64,000 bases of DNA from Pseudomonadota bacterium (lineage in GTDB: Bacteria; Myxococcota_A; Polyangia; Polyangiales; Polyangiaceae). Position numbers and translations under genes: made by a program. Below the pieces are notes generated by a model. That model was not told the DNA's origin. It worked only from the letters and a program-made list of their open reading frames with translations, and searched no databases. The DNA is taken from assembly GCA_023431345.1 (NCBI GenBank), contig JAEYWK010000115.1, positions 1 through 64,000 on the forward strand, given 5' to 3'. Shown piece by piece: positions 50,038-59,989 of this stretch; positions within the stretch are counted from its first letter, which is position 1; each line of letters begins with the position of its first letter.

Positions 50038-51882
50038 ATGATCAACGCGCGGTTCATCTCCTGGCTTCGACTCGCTGCACTGGTGCTATTCCTACCGATG
50101 GGCGCCAGCGCTCAACCAGCCGCTGGCGGTAGCGCCGACGCGGCACCGATAGGGAGCAATGCGGGCACCGGAGGCGCGGCTCCGCGCCTCGATCCTCGTC
50201 TGCCGTGGATTGAGTCGATCTCGCGCCAAGAGGTGGTGCGCGGAAGCCCTGTGACCGTCAAAGGGCGGAACCTCGGCACGGACAGCAAGCTCATTTCGTT
50301 GTTTCTCGACGAGGTACCGATCGGTCATCCCATCGTGGCCGATGGTCAGTCCTTCACGTTCATCGTACCTGCCGAGGTGGGGCCTCCCAAAGAACGGCGA
50401 CCGCTGCGGCTCGGCCCTACGCTGCTCCGGGTTTCGATCGAAAGTCCGCTACAGGTCTCGCAGATGGTAGCCGACCCCTACGAACAGGCGCAGCTACACG
50501 TCAAGTCGGACGCGAAGGAGCCGATCGAGCTCACCGCCGTCTCGCCGCGCGCCGTCACCCGCGCCGACATGAATCGAGTCACGCTGCTCGGTAACCACTT
50601 CCCCGCCAACGGCCGAGACCTGACGTTGCTCATTGATGATGTCGAGGTCCCGCTGTGCTGGAAGAACGGTAAGGACTGCGATGGCCCACGAGCAAGCAGC
50701 TCCTCACACCAGTTGGTGATCGAAGGCAAGCTCGACCCCGAGGTGTGGTCGGGTACGCATCAGTTGGCGCTGCGAATGGGCGAGCACCCCGTTACCCCAA
50801 GCCTGGCCTTCACCCTGACGGAGTACGACTCAGCAAGCATTCGCTGGCGAGCCGTCGGCGTGGGTGCTGCGCTCTTGGTGCTCATCCTGCTCATCGCCAT
50901 CGCGGGCGGCACCTATGCGACCCGAGGCACGAGGTACGTGGTGCGCGCGTTCCTGATCGACGCAGAGACCGAGGCGTATAGCTTGAGCAAGCTCCAGTTC
51001 TTTGCCTGGTCCGTAGCGGCACTGCTGGGCTACTGCTACCTCGCCCTGTCCCACTTCCTCGTGCAGGAGCGATTCGAGCTCCCGCCCCTGCCAGACGGGT
51101 TGGCCACGATGCTGGGTATGAGCGCGGGTACGGCCGTTCTTTCGATCGGCATCACCGCCGTCAAGGGGCCGAAGGCCTCCGGTGAGGCAGAACCGAGCTT
51201 CTCGGATCTGATCAGCGTGGGCGGCTTGGTCTCGCCTGAACGCTTCCAGTTCTTTCTCTGGACCTGCGTCAGTATTCTGGCCTTCCTGTTCTCGGCGCTA
51301 CGGATGGATCCGCTCGAGATCAATGTCCTTCCTGCCATTCCCGATAGCCTGCTGACCCTCTCTGGCGTCAGCTCAGCTGGCTTCTTGGGTGGCAAGCTCG
51401 TACGCGGCCCCGGTCCGGTCATCAGTGAGGTGCTCGTGACTGGCGGCAGCCTGGCCTTCACGATCTACGGCCGAAACCTCGACCGGTTCGCTCGTTTCGA
51501 GATCAACGGCAAGAGCATCATGTCGCTTCTCACTCGCGAGCCCGGCCGGCCCGGAACGCAGAGGGCCGGCCGCGGAGATGACAACGGGGATCACACTCTA
51601 CGCGCGGAGACACTGGAACCTGAATCTGGCGCTCGCAGCAAAGGTTTCGCCAAGTCGCTGAAGGTCGTGCTCCACCGGCCGGCAGACGAGTGGCTGCGCT
51701 ACCAGGACGCGGCGCCCGACGAGTTCGAGCTCACCGTCATCAACGAAGACGGTCAACGCGCGGCCTACGACTTGGCAGTGCCACGCGAGGTCTGGCAAAA
51801 GTTCATCCCGCGCACCCCAGCAACCGGCGAAACGCCTCCGAACCCGACAACCCCCAATCCACCGCCGCAGGCCAACGGCTAG
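50038..51882 (+). CDS. IPT/TIG-domain multi-pass membrane protein (envelope module gene 4)
   Basis: A 614-residue protein. A signal peptide (ARFISWLRLAALVLFLPMGASA) is followed by a Gly/Ala linker and two IPT/TIG-like Ig folds (PWIESISRQEVVRGSPVTVKGRNL, about 60-165; PIELTAVSPRAVTRADMNRVTLLGNHF, about 165-270). Membrane helices are at about 270-292, 322-345, 355-380 and 405-425. A further beta-rich domain follows the last helix (GPVISEVLVTGGSLAFTIYGRNL, a third TIG-like unit), and the tail is Pro/Thr-rich. GAAGG lies 6 nt before ATG 50038. It is divergent from the three-gene operon. Probable envelope complex component; role unknown. Confidence 0.7.
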   Translation: MINARFISWLRLAALVLFLPMGASAQPAAGGSADAAPIGSNAGTGGAAPRLDPRLPWIESISRQEVVRGSPVTVKGRNLGTDSKLISLFLDEVPIGHPIVADGQSFTFIVPAEVGPPKERRPLRLGPTLLRVSIESPLQVSQMVADPYEQAQLHVKSDAKEPIELTAVSPRAVTRADMNRVTLLGNHFPANGRDLTLLIDDVEVPLCWKNGKDCDGPRASSSSHQLVIEGKLDPEVWSGTHQLALRMGEHPVTPSLAFTLTEYDSASIRWRAVGVGAALLVLILLIAIAGGTYATRGTRYVVRAFLIDAETEAYSLSKLQFFAWSVAALLGYCYLALSHFLVQERFELPPLPDGLATMLGMSAGTAVLSIGITAVKGPKASGEAEPSFSDLISVGGLVSPERFQFFLWTCVSILAFLFSALRMDPLEINVLPAIPDSLLTLSGVSSAGFLGGKLVRGPGPVISEVLVTGGSLAFTIYGRNLDRFARFEINGKSIMSLLTREPGRPGTQRAGRGDDNGDHTLRAETLEPESGARSKGFAKSLKVVLHRPADEWLRYQDAAPDEFELTVINEDGQRAAYDLAVPREVWQKFIPRTPATGETPPNPTTPNPPPQANG

Positions 51883-52079
51883 ATTCACGCGCATGAGTCG
51901 GCCCAGCCGAGGCCAGCCGCGACCGTCGTTTGATGGCCCGCGACTCGTGCTTCATCCGCTCAGCCGACGCTGAGGGTACAGCCCCGCGACGACCGCGCGG
52001 TCGAGCACTTCCTCGCGCCTCGTGCCAGCGCGCCGCCTCCTCCGCGTCACTTGCGGCAACCGGTCCAACAACGCGAAAC

Positions 52080-52108
52080 GACCCTCGAAGGCTGACGCCC
52101 CGAGGGTC
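52080..52108. terminator. Hairpin between convergent genes
   Basis: GACCCTCG (52080-52087) and CGAGGGTC (52101-52108), a perfect 8-bp stem with a 13-nt loop, followed by CTTCG. A 14-bp palindrome (GCGCGAGCTCGCGC, 52113-52126) lies just beyond. Together they sit between convergent genes. Confidence 0.65.
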
Positions 52109-52146
52109 CTTCGCGCGAGCTCGCGCTCGCAATCGCCGCTCGCTCT

Positions 52147-54924
52147 TCAGTACATCAAGGTGCCGGCGCCGAGCTGGTAGTTGAAGTTGCTACCGAACAA
52201 CGGCCGCACGCCGTTCAGGTTGTTGAGCGCGGTCGTGGCCAACGTGCGCCGCGTGTTCCATGCCATGCCGGTGGTGGCGGTCCGCACTTGGGTGAGCACG
52301 TTCTGGAGAGTAGCCCGCTCGCTCGCGTGGATGTTCTCGTCCGTGAGGACACGAATCGCGTCTTCTATCTCTTCGCCGGCCAAGAGCATCAGCTGCACCT
52401 GGACGTCGGCTCGGATCGCCTTCAGGTCCGTCGCCAGCTTCTCCGCGGCTTGCAGGCGCTGCCGCGCGAGATCGATGTTGAACACGGCGTTGAGCACGAC
52501 GAGCATCGGCGCGATGCCGCTGGTCGTCAGAGAGTTGATGTCGCCCGGTCCGAACTCGTCGTTGAGCGTCTGCGCGCCGCTCGAGAACTGAAAGCCCGTG
52601 CCGTAGAAGAACATCACGCGCCCCATCGTGGTGAGAAAGACGCTGCCGACCTCGGCGTTGTTGTGAAAAAACGGCGCGGTATCGGCGGCTTCGACCAACG
52701 AGGGTGGGTTGAAGTTGCCGTCGCCGAAGGCGTTGAAGAAGCCGATGCCGCTGGCGTCGATGTTCGGGTCGGTCAAGTCCGCGCCGCCGAAGCCGCCGTC
52801 GGACAAGATGAGATCTTCACCGGGCCCAAAATAGTCGACGAGCCGGCCCAAGGTTTGCTGTCCCGAGATGCCGTTGTTGAAGTTACGGTTCAGGCCAGAG
52901 TTGACGAAATTTGCCCCCGCGTTGGCGTGGCACACGCCGCAGCGGCCGCGCGCCGGATCGAGGAAGTTGCCTTTGCCTTCCTGGGCGCTGGCGTTGGTGA
53001 AGGTGACGCTCGCGAGATCCAGCTCGTTCTGTCGCCCCAGCGCGCGCTGGAATTCTACCACGACGTCACGCTCCAAGTCGGTCGCGGGTCGGAAATCGAC
53101 GCCGGGCACGCGGTTCAGTCGCTTGGTGAAGTGCTGGTTGATCGCGCCGTCGAGGAAGGAGCGCAGCGAGCCGTCCGCCTGCGAGCCGTCACTCGGTGCG
53201 CCGTCTCCTGACCAACCGGTGCGCTCGACGAACGCGGCGCTCGAGAGGTCCGCGGGGTCGCGAGCCGTCGTGATGGCGAGGGAGAACAGGTGAGGCACCG
53301 AGCGCGTCACGAAGCGATTCGCTGGATCTTGAAAGCCGTCGACGTTCTCCAAGATCAGCGCGTTCGACGTGAGATCGGGCGTCTCCAGATGTTCGAGGAC
53401 CGTGCCGGCCTTGGCCACGAACAGCGGGTCGTTCGGGCTATTGGCCTGGAGCTCAGCGACGAAGGTCGGGTCGATGGTGTAGTTGTTCGCGACCGGGTGG
53501 CAGCTCGCGCAGGTGCGGCCATTGCCGTTGAAGGTCTCGCGGAAGAACACGTCCGCGCCCGTGCAGATATCCCTCGAGACCAGGCCCGCGACGACGCGCG
53601 GATCCTTGTCGCACGCGCGCAGGCGCTCTTCCGGTGTCGGCGGGGCTCCGCAAGGGGCGTTCTGCGGCTCGCTGCAGGTGCCGTCGCACTTGACGACGCC
53701 GCCGCACGCGCCGCACGGCGCGCCGACATTGGCAGGAAAGCTCACGGTGCAGCTGCCCTGGCAGTTGAGGAGGCCGTCGCAGGCCGTGCACAAGTTCGTG
53801 TACGTCTCCGACTGCGAGGCCGTGCACTGCGTGGTGGAGCCGGTGATGAGCACGTTGTCGAGCTTCAGCGTCGTCAGCTCCGTGCTGTCGGTCTTTTGGC
53901 TGTTGAATCCCACGAACTGAAGGTGGTGCTTGCCGGGAGCGAGCACGAACGTCTTCTTGAAATTGCCGCTGGTCGAGACGCCGGGGCAAGCGTTGCCGTT
54001 GCCGAGGATGCGCGCGACGTGAGGCGTCGTGCCCGTGAGCGGGATGGTGTCCATCGTCGCGATGAGCTCACTGGCCTCGTCCGTCTCGTACGAGCAGCTC
54101 TGCTCGAGGACGTAGTCGAAGCTGACGGTTACTTCCTGGTAGGTGGAGACCCAGAACATGCGCGTGAATGAGCCGCGCATGTTCTGCACGGTCGTGTTAT
54201 CCGTGCCGCCTAGCGTCATCTGCAGGCGCCCGCTCGCGTGCGTGCCGTCCACCGTGCTATCAGGGCTGATGTCGTTGTAGAAGAAGTTGTCTTCGTTGGT
54301 GTCGAAGTTGGCGCTCAGGATCACCTCCGGCGCCGTCTTCTGAATGAGCTCGAAGTAGTTGAAATTGACGGACCCGGTATCGAACGCGACGCGAATGACG
54401 TGCGCGCCCGCCGTGAGCGGGATATTGAACGTCCGATCGGCGAACGCCTGAAAACCAGACGAGGGCGCCGTGATCACCCCCGAGCGGTTGATGCCGTCGA
54501 CCTCGACGTGCACTGTCCGCCCGGTTTGCGCCGCCGCCAGCCGCAGCACAATGTCGTAATTTCCTGCCTGCGGCACATTGACGTCGTATTCCAGCCACTC
54601 ACCAGCCGCCGTCCACCCGACATGGCAGGTGCCACCTTTCGGATCCGTCGTCGTCTCCGCATCGACTGGCCCGCTGCCGCAGTTTCCACTGTGGGCAGTA
54701 TCAGAGTCGAAGTAGCGGTTGAATGCTTCTGCTTCGACTCGCCATTGCGACAGCGCCTCGCTCACGGTGCCGATCGATTCGGTCGCCTCGCCGCCGCAAG
54801 CCGTGAGCGCCAACGCGCCCGAAAGCAGCGCGCCCGCTGCCGCAACAGCTCGCGACACCTTGCGCGCCCAAAACCTCGCGGCCCCGCCGCGTGACGTGCG
54901 TAACTGCATTTCGTTCTTCCTCAT
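52147..54924 (-). CDS. Di-heme-type lipoprotein with N-terminal CBM6-like domain
   Basis: A 925-residue lipoprotein (signal ...LLSGALALTAC). Residues about 50-200 resemble CBM6: WRVEAEAFNRYFDSDTAHSGNCGS, GEWLEYDVNVPQAGNYDIVLRLAA, GRTVHVEVDG and FNYFELIQ. A second beta-sandwich (about 205-350) and a short Cys-rich segment follow. The C-half has CASCH (about 471-475) and CGVCH (about 661-665), with EFQRALGRQNELDLASV and FLDGAINQHFTKRLNRV between them, which recalls di-heme cytochrome c peroxidase/MauG-like proteins. Start ATG 54924 (GGGGA upstream); ATG 54909 with GAGG is an alternative. Possibly a surface oxidase tethered to polysaccharide. Confidence 0.8.
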   Translation of the reverse strand: MRKNEMQLRTSRGGAARFWARKVSRAVAAAGALLSGALALTACGGEATESIGTVSEALSQWRVEAEAFNRYFDSDTAHSGNCGSGPVDAETTTDPKGGTCHVGWTAAGEWLEYDVNVPQAGNYDIVLRLAAAQTGRTVHVEVDGINRSGVITAPSSGFQAFADRTFNIPLTAGAHVIRVAFDTGSVNFNYFELIQKTAPEVILSANFDTNEDNFFYNDISPDSTVDGTHASGRLQMTLGGTDNTTVQNMRGSFTRMFWVSTYQEVTVSFDYVLEQSCSYETDEASELIATMDTIPLTGTTPHVARILGNGNACPGVSTSGNFKKTFVLAPGKHHLQFVGFNSQKTDSTELTTLKLDNVLITGSTTQCTASQSETYTNLCTACDGLLNCQGSCTVSFPANVGAPCGACGGVVKCDGTCSEPQNAPCGAPPTPEERLRACDKDPRVVAGLVSRDICTGADVFFRETFNGNGRTCASCHPVANNYTIDPTFVAELQANSPNDPLFVAKAGTVLEHLETPDLTSNALILENVDGFQDPANRFVTRSVPHLFSLAITTARDPADLSSAAFVERTGWSGDGAPSDGSQADGSLRSFLDGAINQHFTKRLNRVPGVDFRPATDLERDVVVEFQRALGRQNELDLASVTFTNASAQEGKGNFLDPARGRCGVCHANAGANFVNSGLNRNFNNGISGQQTLGRLVDYFGPGEDLILSDGGFGGADLTDPNIDASGIGFFNAFGDGNFNPPSLVEAADTAPFFHNNAEVGSVFLTTMGRVMFFYGTGFQFSSGAQTLNDEFGPGDINSLTTSGIAPMLVVLNAVFNIDLARQRLQAAEKLATDLKAIRADVQVQLMLLAGEEIEDAIRVLTDENIHASERATLQNVLTQVRTATTGMAWNTRRTLATTALNNLNGVRPLFGSNFNYQLGAGTLMY

Positions 54925-55240
54925 GATGATCCCCAACCGGACGTCGACAGCTCGGCGCCCGCACGAGCGCCATCGCTTACGCACGTGAAACCAAAGGACG
55001 CCCTCACTCCCGAGTAGAGTGCTCCCCGGGTTCAAACCTTCGCTCAGCCTCGAACGATTCTTGAAAATTGTTCGACGACGCCCTCGAGCGCCAAGAACCG
55101 GCCCTTTCGCAGTCAACCCCGACGACGCCCATGACCGCGGAGGCGACCGGCCGGCTCTGCGCACTAGCCGCAGCATCCGATCTTGCCTGGGTGCTTCCCC
55201 GATCGCGGGTCTGGCACCGGGCTTGCAACGCTTCGAGGCA

Positions 55241-56020
55241 GTGTTGAATCTCGGAGGTGTCCTCGTCGCATGGTTGGCGCTAGGCTGCGCGCGAGCGGCG
55301 GTGGCGGCGCCGGCGGCCGGCTCAGCCCGGTCTGGGGAGGCGTTCGTCGAGCTTTCGGTGCCAGGTCATGAGGCGGCCGTCGTTTCGCTGCCGCGTGACA
55401 GGAACGGCAAGCGGCGCCCCTTGCTGGTGGCGGCGCACGGGGCTTGGGATCGCCCGGAGCCTCACTGCAGGCTTTGGCGACGGGTGACAGACGCGGAGGG
55501 ATTCATTCTGTGTCCGCGCGGCAAGCGTACGAACCGGCACACGCCGCCCGAGCACGCCGCGTACTTCTATCCCGACCACTTCGCGCTGGCGCGAGAGGTG
55601 CTCGCCGCCATGGCCGCTCTCGAGCAGGCGTATCCAGAAGAGCTCGACTCCGCGGCCGCGGTTTGGGCCGGGTTCTCGCAAGGAGCCATTCACGGCGCCC
55701 TCGTCGTCACGCTCCATCCACAACGGTTTCCGCGCGCCGCCCTCGTGGAAGGCGGCAACGGCTTCTTCAACGAGTGGTCCCCATGGGCGGCGCGCAAGTT
55801 CGCGCGAGGCGGTGGTGAGCGAATCCTCTTCGGCTGCGGCTCCGCCTACTGCGTCCGCACCGCGAACCGCTGCGCCGGCTACCTGCAGCCGACAGGCGTC
55901 GAAGCGCGCGTCACCCACGCCGAAGGCGCCGGACACAGCTACGGCCCCGCCATGGAGCGCCGACTCCGCGAGCACTTCGCCTGGCTCGTCGCCGACGACC
56001 CCCGCTGGCGCACGCCGTAA
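55241..56020 (+). CDS. Exported alpha/beta hydrolase (PHB-depolymerase/feruloyl-esterase-like)
   Basis: A 259-residue alpha/beta hydrolase. From GTG 55241 (or TTG 55244, which has GAGG at better spacing) the N-terminus is a signal, LNLGGVLVAWLALGC, possibly a lipoprotein. Catalytic elements: the nucleophile elbow GFSQG (WAGFSQGAIHG), the oxyanion-region HGAWDRPEPHCRLW, and the likely catalytic His in GAGHSYGPAM. Extra Cys residues may form disulfides. The frame is open upstream to 55019 but without signal-like sequence. Substrate unknown. It is followed by a palindrome and a T-run that may terminate it. Confidence 0.72.
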   Translation: MLNLGGVLVAWLALGCARAAVAAPAAGSARSGEAFVELSVPGHEAAVVSLPRDRNGKRRPLLVAAHGAWDRPEPHCRLWRRVTDAEGFILCPRGKRTNRHTPPEHAAYFYPDHFALAREVLAAMAALEQAYPEELDSAAAVWAGFSQGAIHGALVVTLHPQRFPRAALVEGGNGFFNEWSPWAARKFARGGGERILFGCGSAYCVRTANRCAGYLQPTGVEARVTHAEGAGHSYGPAMERRLREHFAWLVADDPRWRTP

Positions 56021-56064
56021 CTTCAACGTCTACCCCCCCGCGCGCGGCTTCTCTAACGAAACTA

Positions 56065-56082
56065 CCAGCATGAACATGCTGG
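56065..56082. promoter_or_regulatory. Perfect palindromic element between hydrolase and nuclease genes
   Basis: CCAGCATG-AA-CATGCTGG, an 8-bp perfect dyad (56065-56072 and 56075-56082). It is 45 nt after the hydrolase stop and is followed 7 nt later by six T residues. It could be an operator for the nuclease gene or an intrinsic terminator for the hydrolase. This 180-bp gap is A/T-richer than its surroundings. Confidence 0.5.
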
Positions 56083-56200
56083 CCCATCATTTTTTACCAC
56101 TCACAGAACACTACCGCCTCTTGAAGTCACTCCCCGGGTTGGGCCACTATGAAAGTTCCGACCGCTCGTCGTCGAGGTTGGTTTCGTCACCGGGGAATGC

Positions 56201-57772
56201 ATGGACTTCGAAAAAGCCGTATCGCTCGTGGGCACCGTTACGGACCTGCGCCGCATCGCCAGCGCGCACGTCATTGATCACAACCAGCTGAAGGACGAGG
56301 AGCTACGCGCCGCTCTCGTCAGGTCCAAGCCGCAGTACACGGCGGCCGAGACGGTCGGGCAAGCGCTGGACGAGCTGCTGCGTCAGGAGCCGAAGGACCA
56401 CGTCCGCGCCCTCAACCGCCTCCTCCTGGTCGACGTGCTGCTCGACCAGTACGACTGCACCCTCCCGTTCGAGGAGACGGACGGCAAGGTCATCGCGGCC
56501 GAGCAAAACGTGCTGGACCGCTCCAACGAGCTGGACCTCGAACAGCTCGCCTGCGGCGACAAATCCACCCAGCGCTACCGCGACTTGGACACCTACAACT
56601 TCGTCCTCGGCGTGGCCTGGGAGCAGCGCGACAGCGTCTCCCCCGACGAAGCCAATCTCCTCAGCAATCTCCGCCGCCACCTGCGCGTCAACGAGTTCGA
56701 GCACCGCATCCTCGAAGCCAAGCTCCGCCGCTTCCCCAAGACCGGCAACGAGCTCCACACGCGCGCCGAAATCAACGCCGCCCGCCGCAGCATCCAACAA
56801 GCCGGCCTCCTCTTCAGCATCCGCCAAGAAGACGGGAAAGACTACGACGTCATCCCCGATGAGCTAGCCAACGAGCTCCGCGCCGCCCTCCGTATCGAGC
56901 TCCGCACCGACGCCTACCGCGAGCTGTTCAAGTTCCACAAGGTCCGCACCAAAGCCCACCTGGCTGACGTCCTCGACCGCCACAACATCCCCTTCCTCAA
57001 GTCCGACAAGGTGGACGCCCTCGTCGACCGCGTCATCGCCAACGTCCCGCCCAGCAAAGCCATCGGCAGCGCATCCCCGCGCTATGGCCTCAACGGCGAA
57101 GAGCTGAGCGACTGGTGCCGCGACCTGAACCTCTCCCCCTCCGGCACCATCGACGAAAAGGTACAGCGCATCATCCAACACTTCGCCGCCCTGCGCCCGC
57201 GCCTCGAGCCCCACGTCGATCAGCGCTCCCTCTGGTACGGCCATTTCGCCGAGCTCGCCACGCGCAACCGCGAGTTCCTGCGCGCCCAGCACCTCATCGA
57301 GAAAGACAACGAGATTGAGGCCAAATTCGAGCACGCCACGCAGTACCTCTTCCAAACCAAGCTCGGCCACACCCCGCTCAAACAGCCCGGCACGGACCAC
57401 CCCGACGGCCTCCTCAGCCTCAAGTCCGACTACCTGATGTGGGACAACAAGTCCAAGGACCCGCCCGGCCTCTTCCACCTCAAAGACTGCATCGCCCAGT
57501 TCGATCGCTACATGAACGCCGCCGACAAGCGCGTCCCCATTTTCCTCGTCATCGCCCCCGCCTTCACCGACGACTCCGAAGTCGAAGCCATCCGCTACCA
57601 CGCCGAACACTTCGACCGAAACATCGTCCTCATCACCGCCGCCGAGCTGAAGGCCCTCGCCGAAGAGTGGTCGGCACCGACGCACAAGAATCGGGAGACG
57701 CCGTTTCCCCTGGGATTGCTGTCGGCGTCGGGAAGGTATGACCGGCGGAAGCTTGGCAAGGTCACGAGCTAG
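56201..57772 (+). CDS. SAP-like domain protein with C-terminal PD-(D/E)XK nuclease
   Basis: A 523-residue cytoplasmic protein. Residues 1-235 are helical and unassigned. Two SAP-like helix-extended-loop-helix units follow (HKVRTKAHLADVLDRHNIPF..., 246-281; LNGEELSDWCRDLNLSPSG..., 297-330), which suggests DNA binding. The C-terminal domain has a PD-(D/E)XK layout: Glu in EIEAKFEHATQYLF (371-384), Asp402 in HPDG, Asp415/Lys417 in MWDNKSK, and Gln433 in IAQFDRY. No methyltransferase or helicase is adjacent, so a solitary restriction-like or repair nuclease is likely. ATG 56201 has GGGGAA upstream. Codon third positions are strongly C-dominated. Confidence 0.72.
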   Translation: MDFEKAVSLVGTVTDLRRIASAHVIDHNQLKDEELRAALVRSKPQYTAAETVGQALDELLRQEPKDHVRALNRLLLVDVLLDQYDCTLPFEETDGKVIAAEQNVLDRSNELDLEQLACGDKSTQRYRDLDTYNFVLGVAWEQRDSVSPDEANLLSNLRRHLRVNEFEHRILEAKLRRFPKTGNELHTRAEINAARRSIQQAGLLFSIRQEDGKDYDVIPDELANELRAALRIELRTDAYRELFKFHKVRTKAHLADVLDRHNIPFLKSDKVDALVDRVIANVPPSKAIGSASPRYGLNGEELSDWCRDLNLSPSGTIDEKVQRIIQHFAALRPRLEPHVDQRSLWYGHFAELATRNREFLRAQHLIEKDNEIEAKFEHATQYLFQTKLGHTPLKQPGTDHPDGLLSLKSDYLMWDNKSKDPPGLFHLKDCIAQFDRYMNAADKRVPIFLVIAPAFTDDSEVEAIRYHAEHFDRNIVLITAAELKALAEEWSAPTHKNRETPFPLGLLSASGRYDRRKLGKVTS

Positions 57773-57833
57773 AAATGGCAACTCGGCAAGCGGCTCGAAT
57801 GCGCTGGATGTTCTTGGGTAAAAGAAGGAATAG

Positions 57834-58318
57834 CCCGGCGTAGCCGGCGCACGGCTACGCGCCGCAGGTACACCACCAACCGTCGCCCGGTGCATCATGC
57901 CGCGCCGTTCTGGGGCGCCATGCGGCGGGACCGGCGTAGCCCGGGACCGCTGTGATATGAACGGCTCCGCCAGGGCTGCCTACGCCGGGGAGAGATCGAT
58001 CCGGCACAGCAGGCGCACGTCCCCCGCCGAAGGCGGTCCCCCGCGAAGCGGCCCCCCGCCGAAGGCGGCCTCCCGCGAAGCGGCCCTCCGCCGAAGGCGG
58101 TCTCCGCGAAGCGGCCTCCGCGAAGCGGCCCTCCGCCGAAGGCGGCCTCCGCGAAGCGGCCTCCCGCGAAGCGGCCTCCGCGAAGCGGCCCTCCGCCGAA
58201 GGCGGTCTCCCGCGAAGCGGCCCTCCGCCGAAGGCGGCCTCCGCGAAGCGGCCTCCCGCGAAGCGGCCCTCCGCCGAAGGCGGCCCGGCGTAGCCGGCAC
58301 ACGGCTGCGCGCCGCAGG
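57834..58318 (+). repeat. Mini-hairpin element 2 bounded by 35-bp direct repeats
   Basis: The same 35-bp sequence, with two mismatches, starts at 57834 and at 58284 (CCCGGCGTAGCCGG..., ending GCGCGCCGCAGG). The GTA-loop hairpin CCGGC-GTA-GCCGG is part of it. Between the copies are about 150 bp of unassigned sequence, with further GGCGTAGCC-like motifs, and then array 2. There is no protein gene on either strand that I can support. Confidence 0.75.
58024..58283 (+). repeat. Mini-hairpin array 2 (17 GAA-triloop units)
   Basis: Seven CCGCC-GAA-GGCGG units and ten CCGC-GAA-GCGG units are packed at 14-17 bp spacing with 2-5 nt spacers rich in C/T. All loops read GAA on the + strand; none is reversed. 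A GTA-loop unit and a GCGCC-GCA-GGCGC unit follow directly. Confidence 0.88.
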
Positions 58319-58361
58319 CGCGGCGATCACCGTCTCTCGAGCGAAGCAATTGTACCGGGTG

Positions 58362-58407
58362 CCGCTACGGTAGCCTTCTGCAATTTTGGCTGCGGCTTGG
58401 CAGCCCC
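58362..58407 (+). repeat. Conserved array 3' tag, copy 2
   Basis: Begins CCGCTACGGTAGCC and continues TTCTGCAATTTTGGCTGCGG to CTTGGCAGCCCC. It ends 3 bp before the stop codon of the GAF-kinase gene on the other strand. A TCTCGAGCGAA motif precedes it at about 58335. Confidence 0.8.
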
Positions 58408-58410
58408 TGG

Positions 58411-59805
<1,395 letters not shown>

Positions 59806-59880
59806 GAGGGTAATGATGGTACGCCCATTGGCCAAGAGTTTCACGAGCGGCCCTGATCGCCGCGCCGAAAACGCGCAGAC

Positions 59881-59950
59881 GTGAGCCGCCTGCGCCGTGA
59901 GCCGCCTGCGGCTGCGCCGGACCGCCTGCGCCGGGACCGCTTGCGCCGGG
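59881..59950. repeat. Imperfect short GC-rich repeats between GAF-kinase and four-helix genes
   Basis: About five imperfect copies of a unit resembling GAGCCGCCTGCGCC / GGACCGCCTGCGCC within 70 bp. Read on the minus strand they contain a GCA-loop hairpin (CGGC-GCA-GCCG). They are shorter and less regular than the three arrays and have the opposite orientation. Confidence 0.5.
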
Positions 59951-59989
59951 CCACGCGGGTGCCCTTGGCGATGGCCCGCGAGCTGCTGA

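Noticed and set aside
58024..58320. CRISPR-like array
   Set aside because: The repeated units are 9-13 bp with 2-5 nt between them. There are no unique spacers of 25-40 bp and no cas genes, so these are hairpin arrays, not CRISPR.
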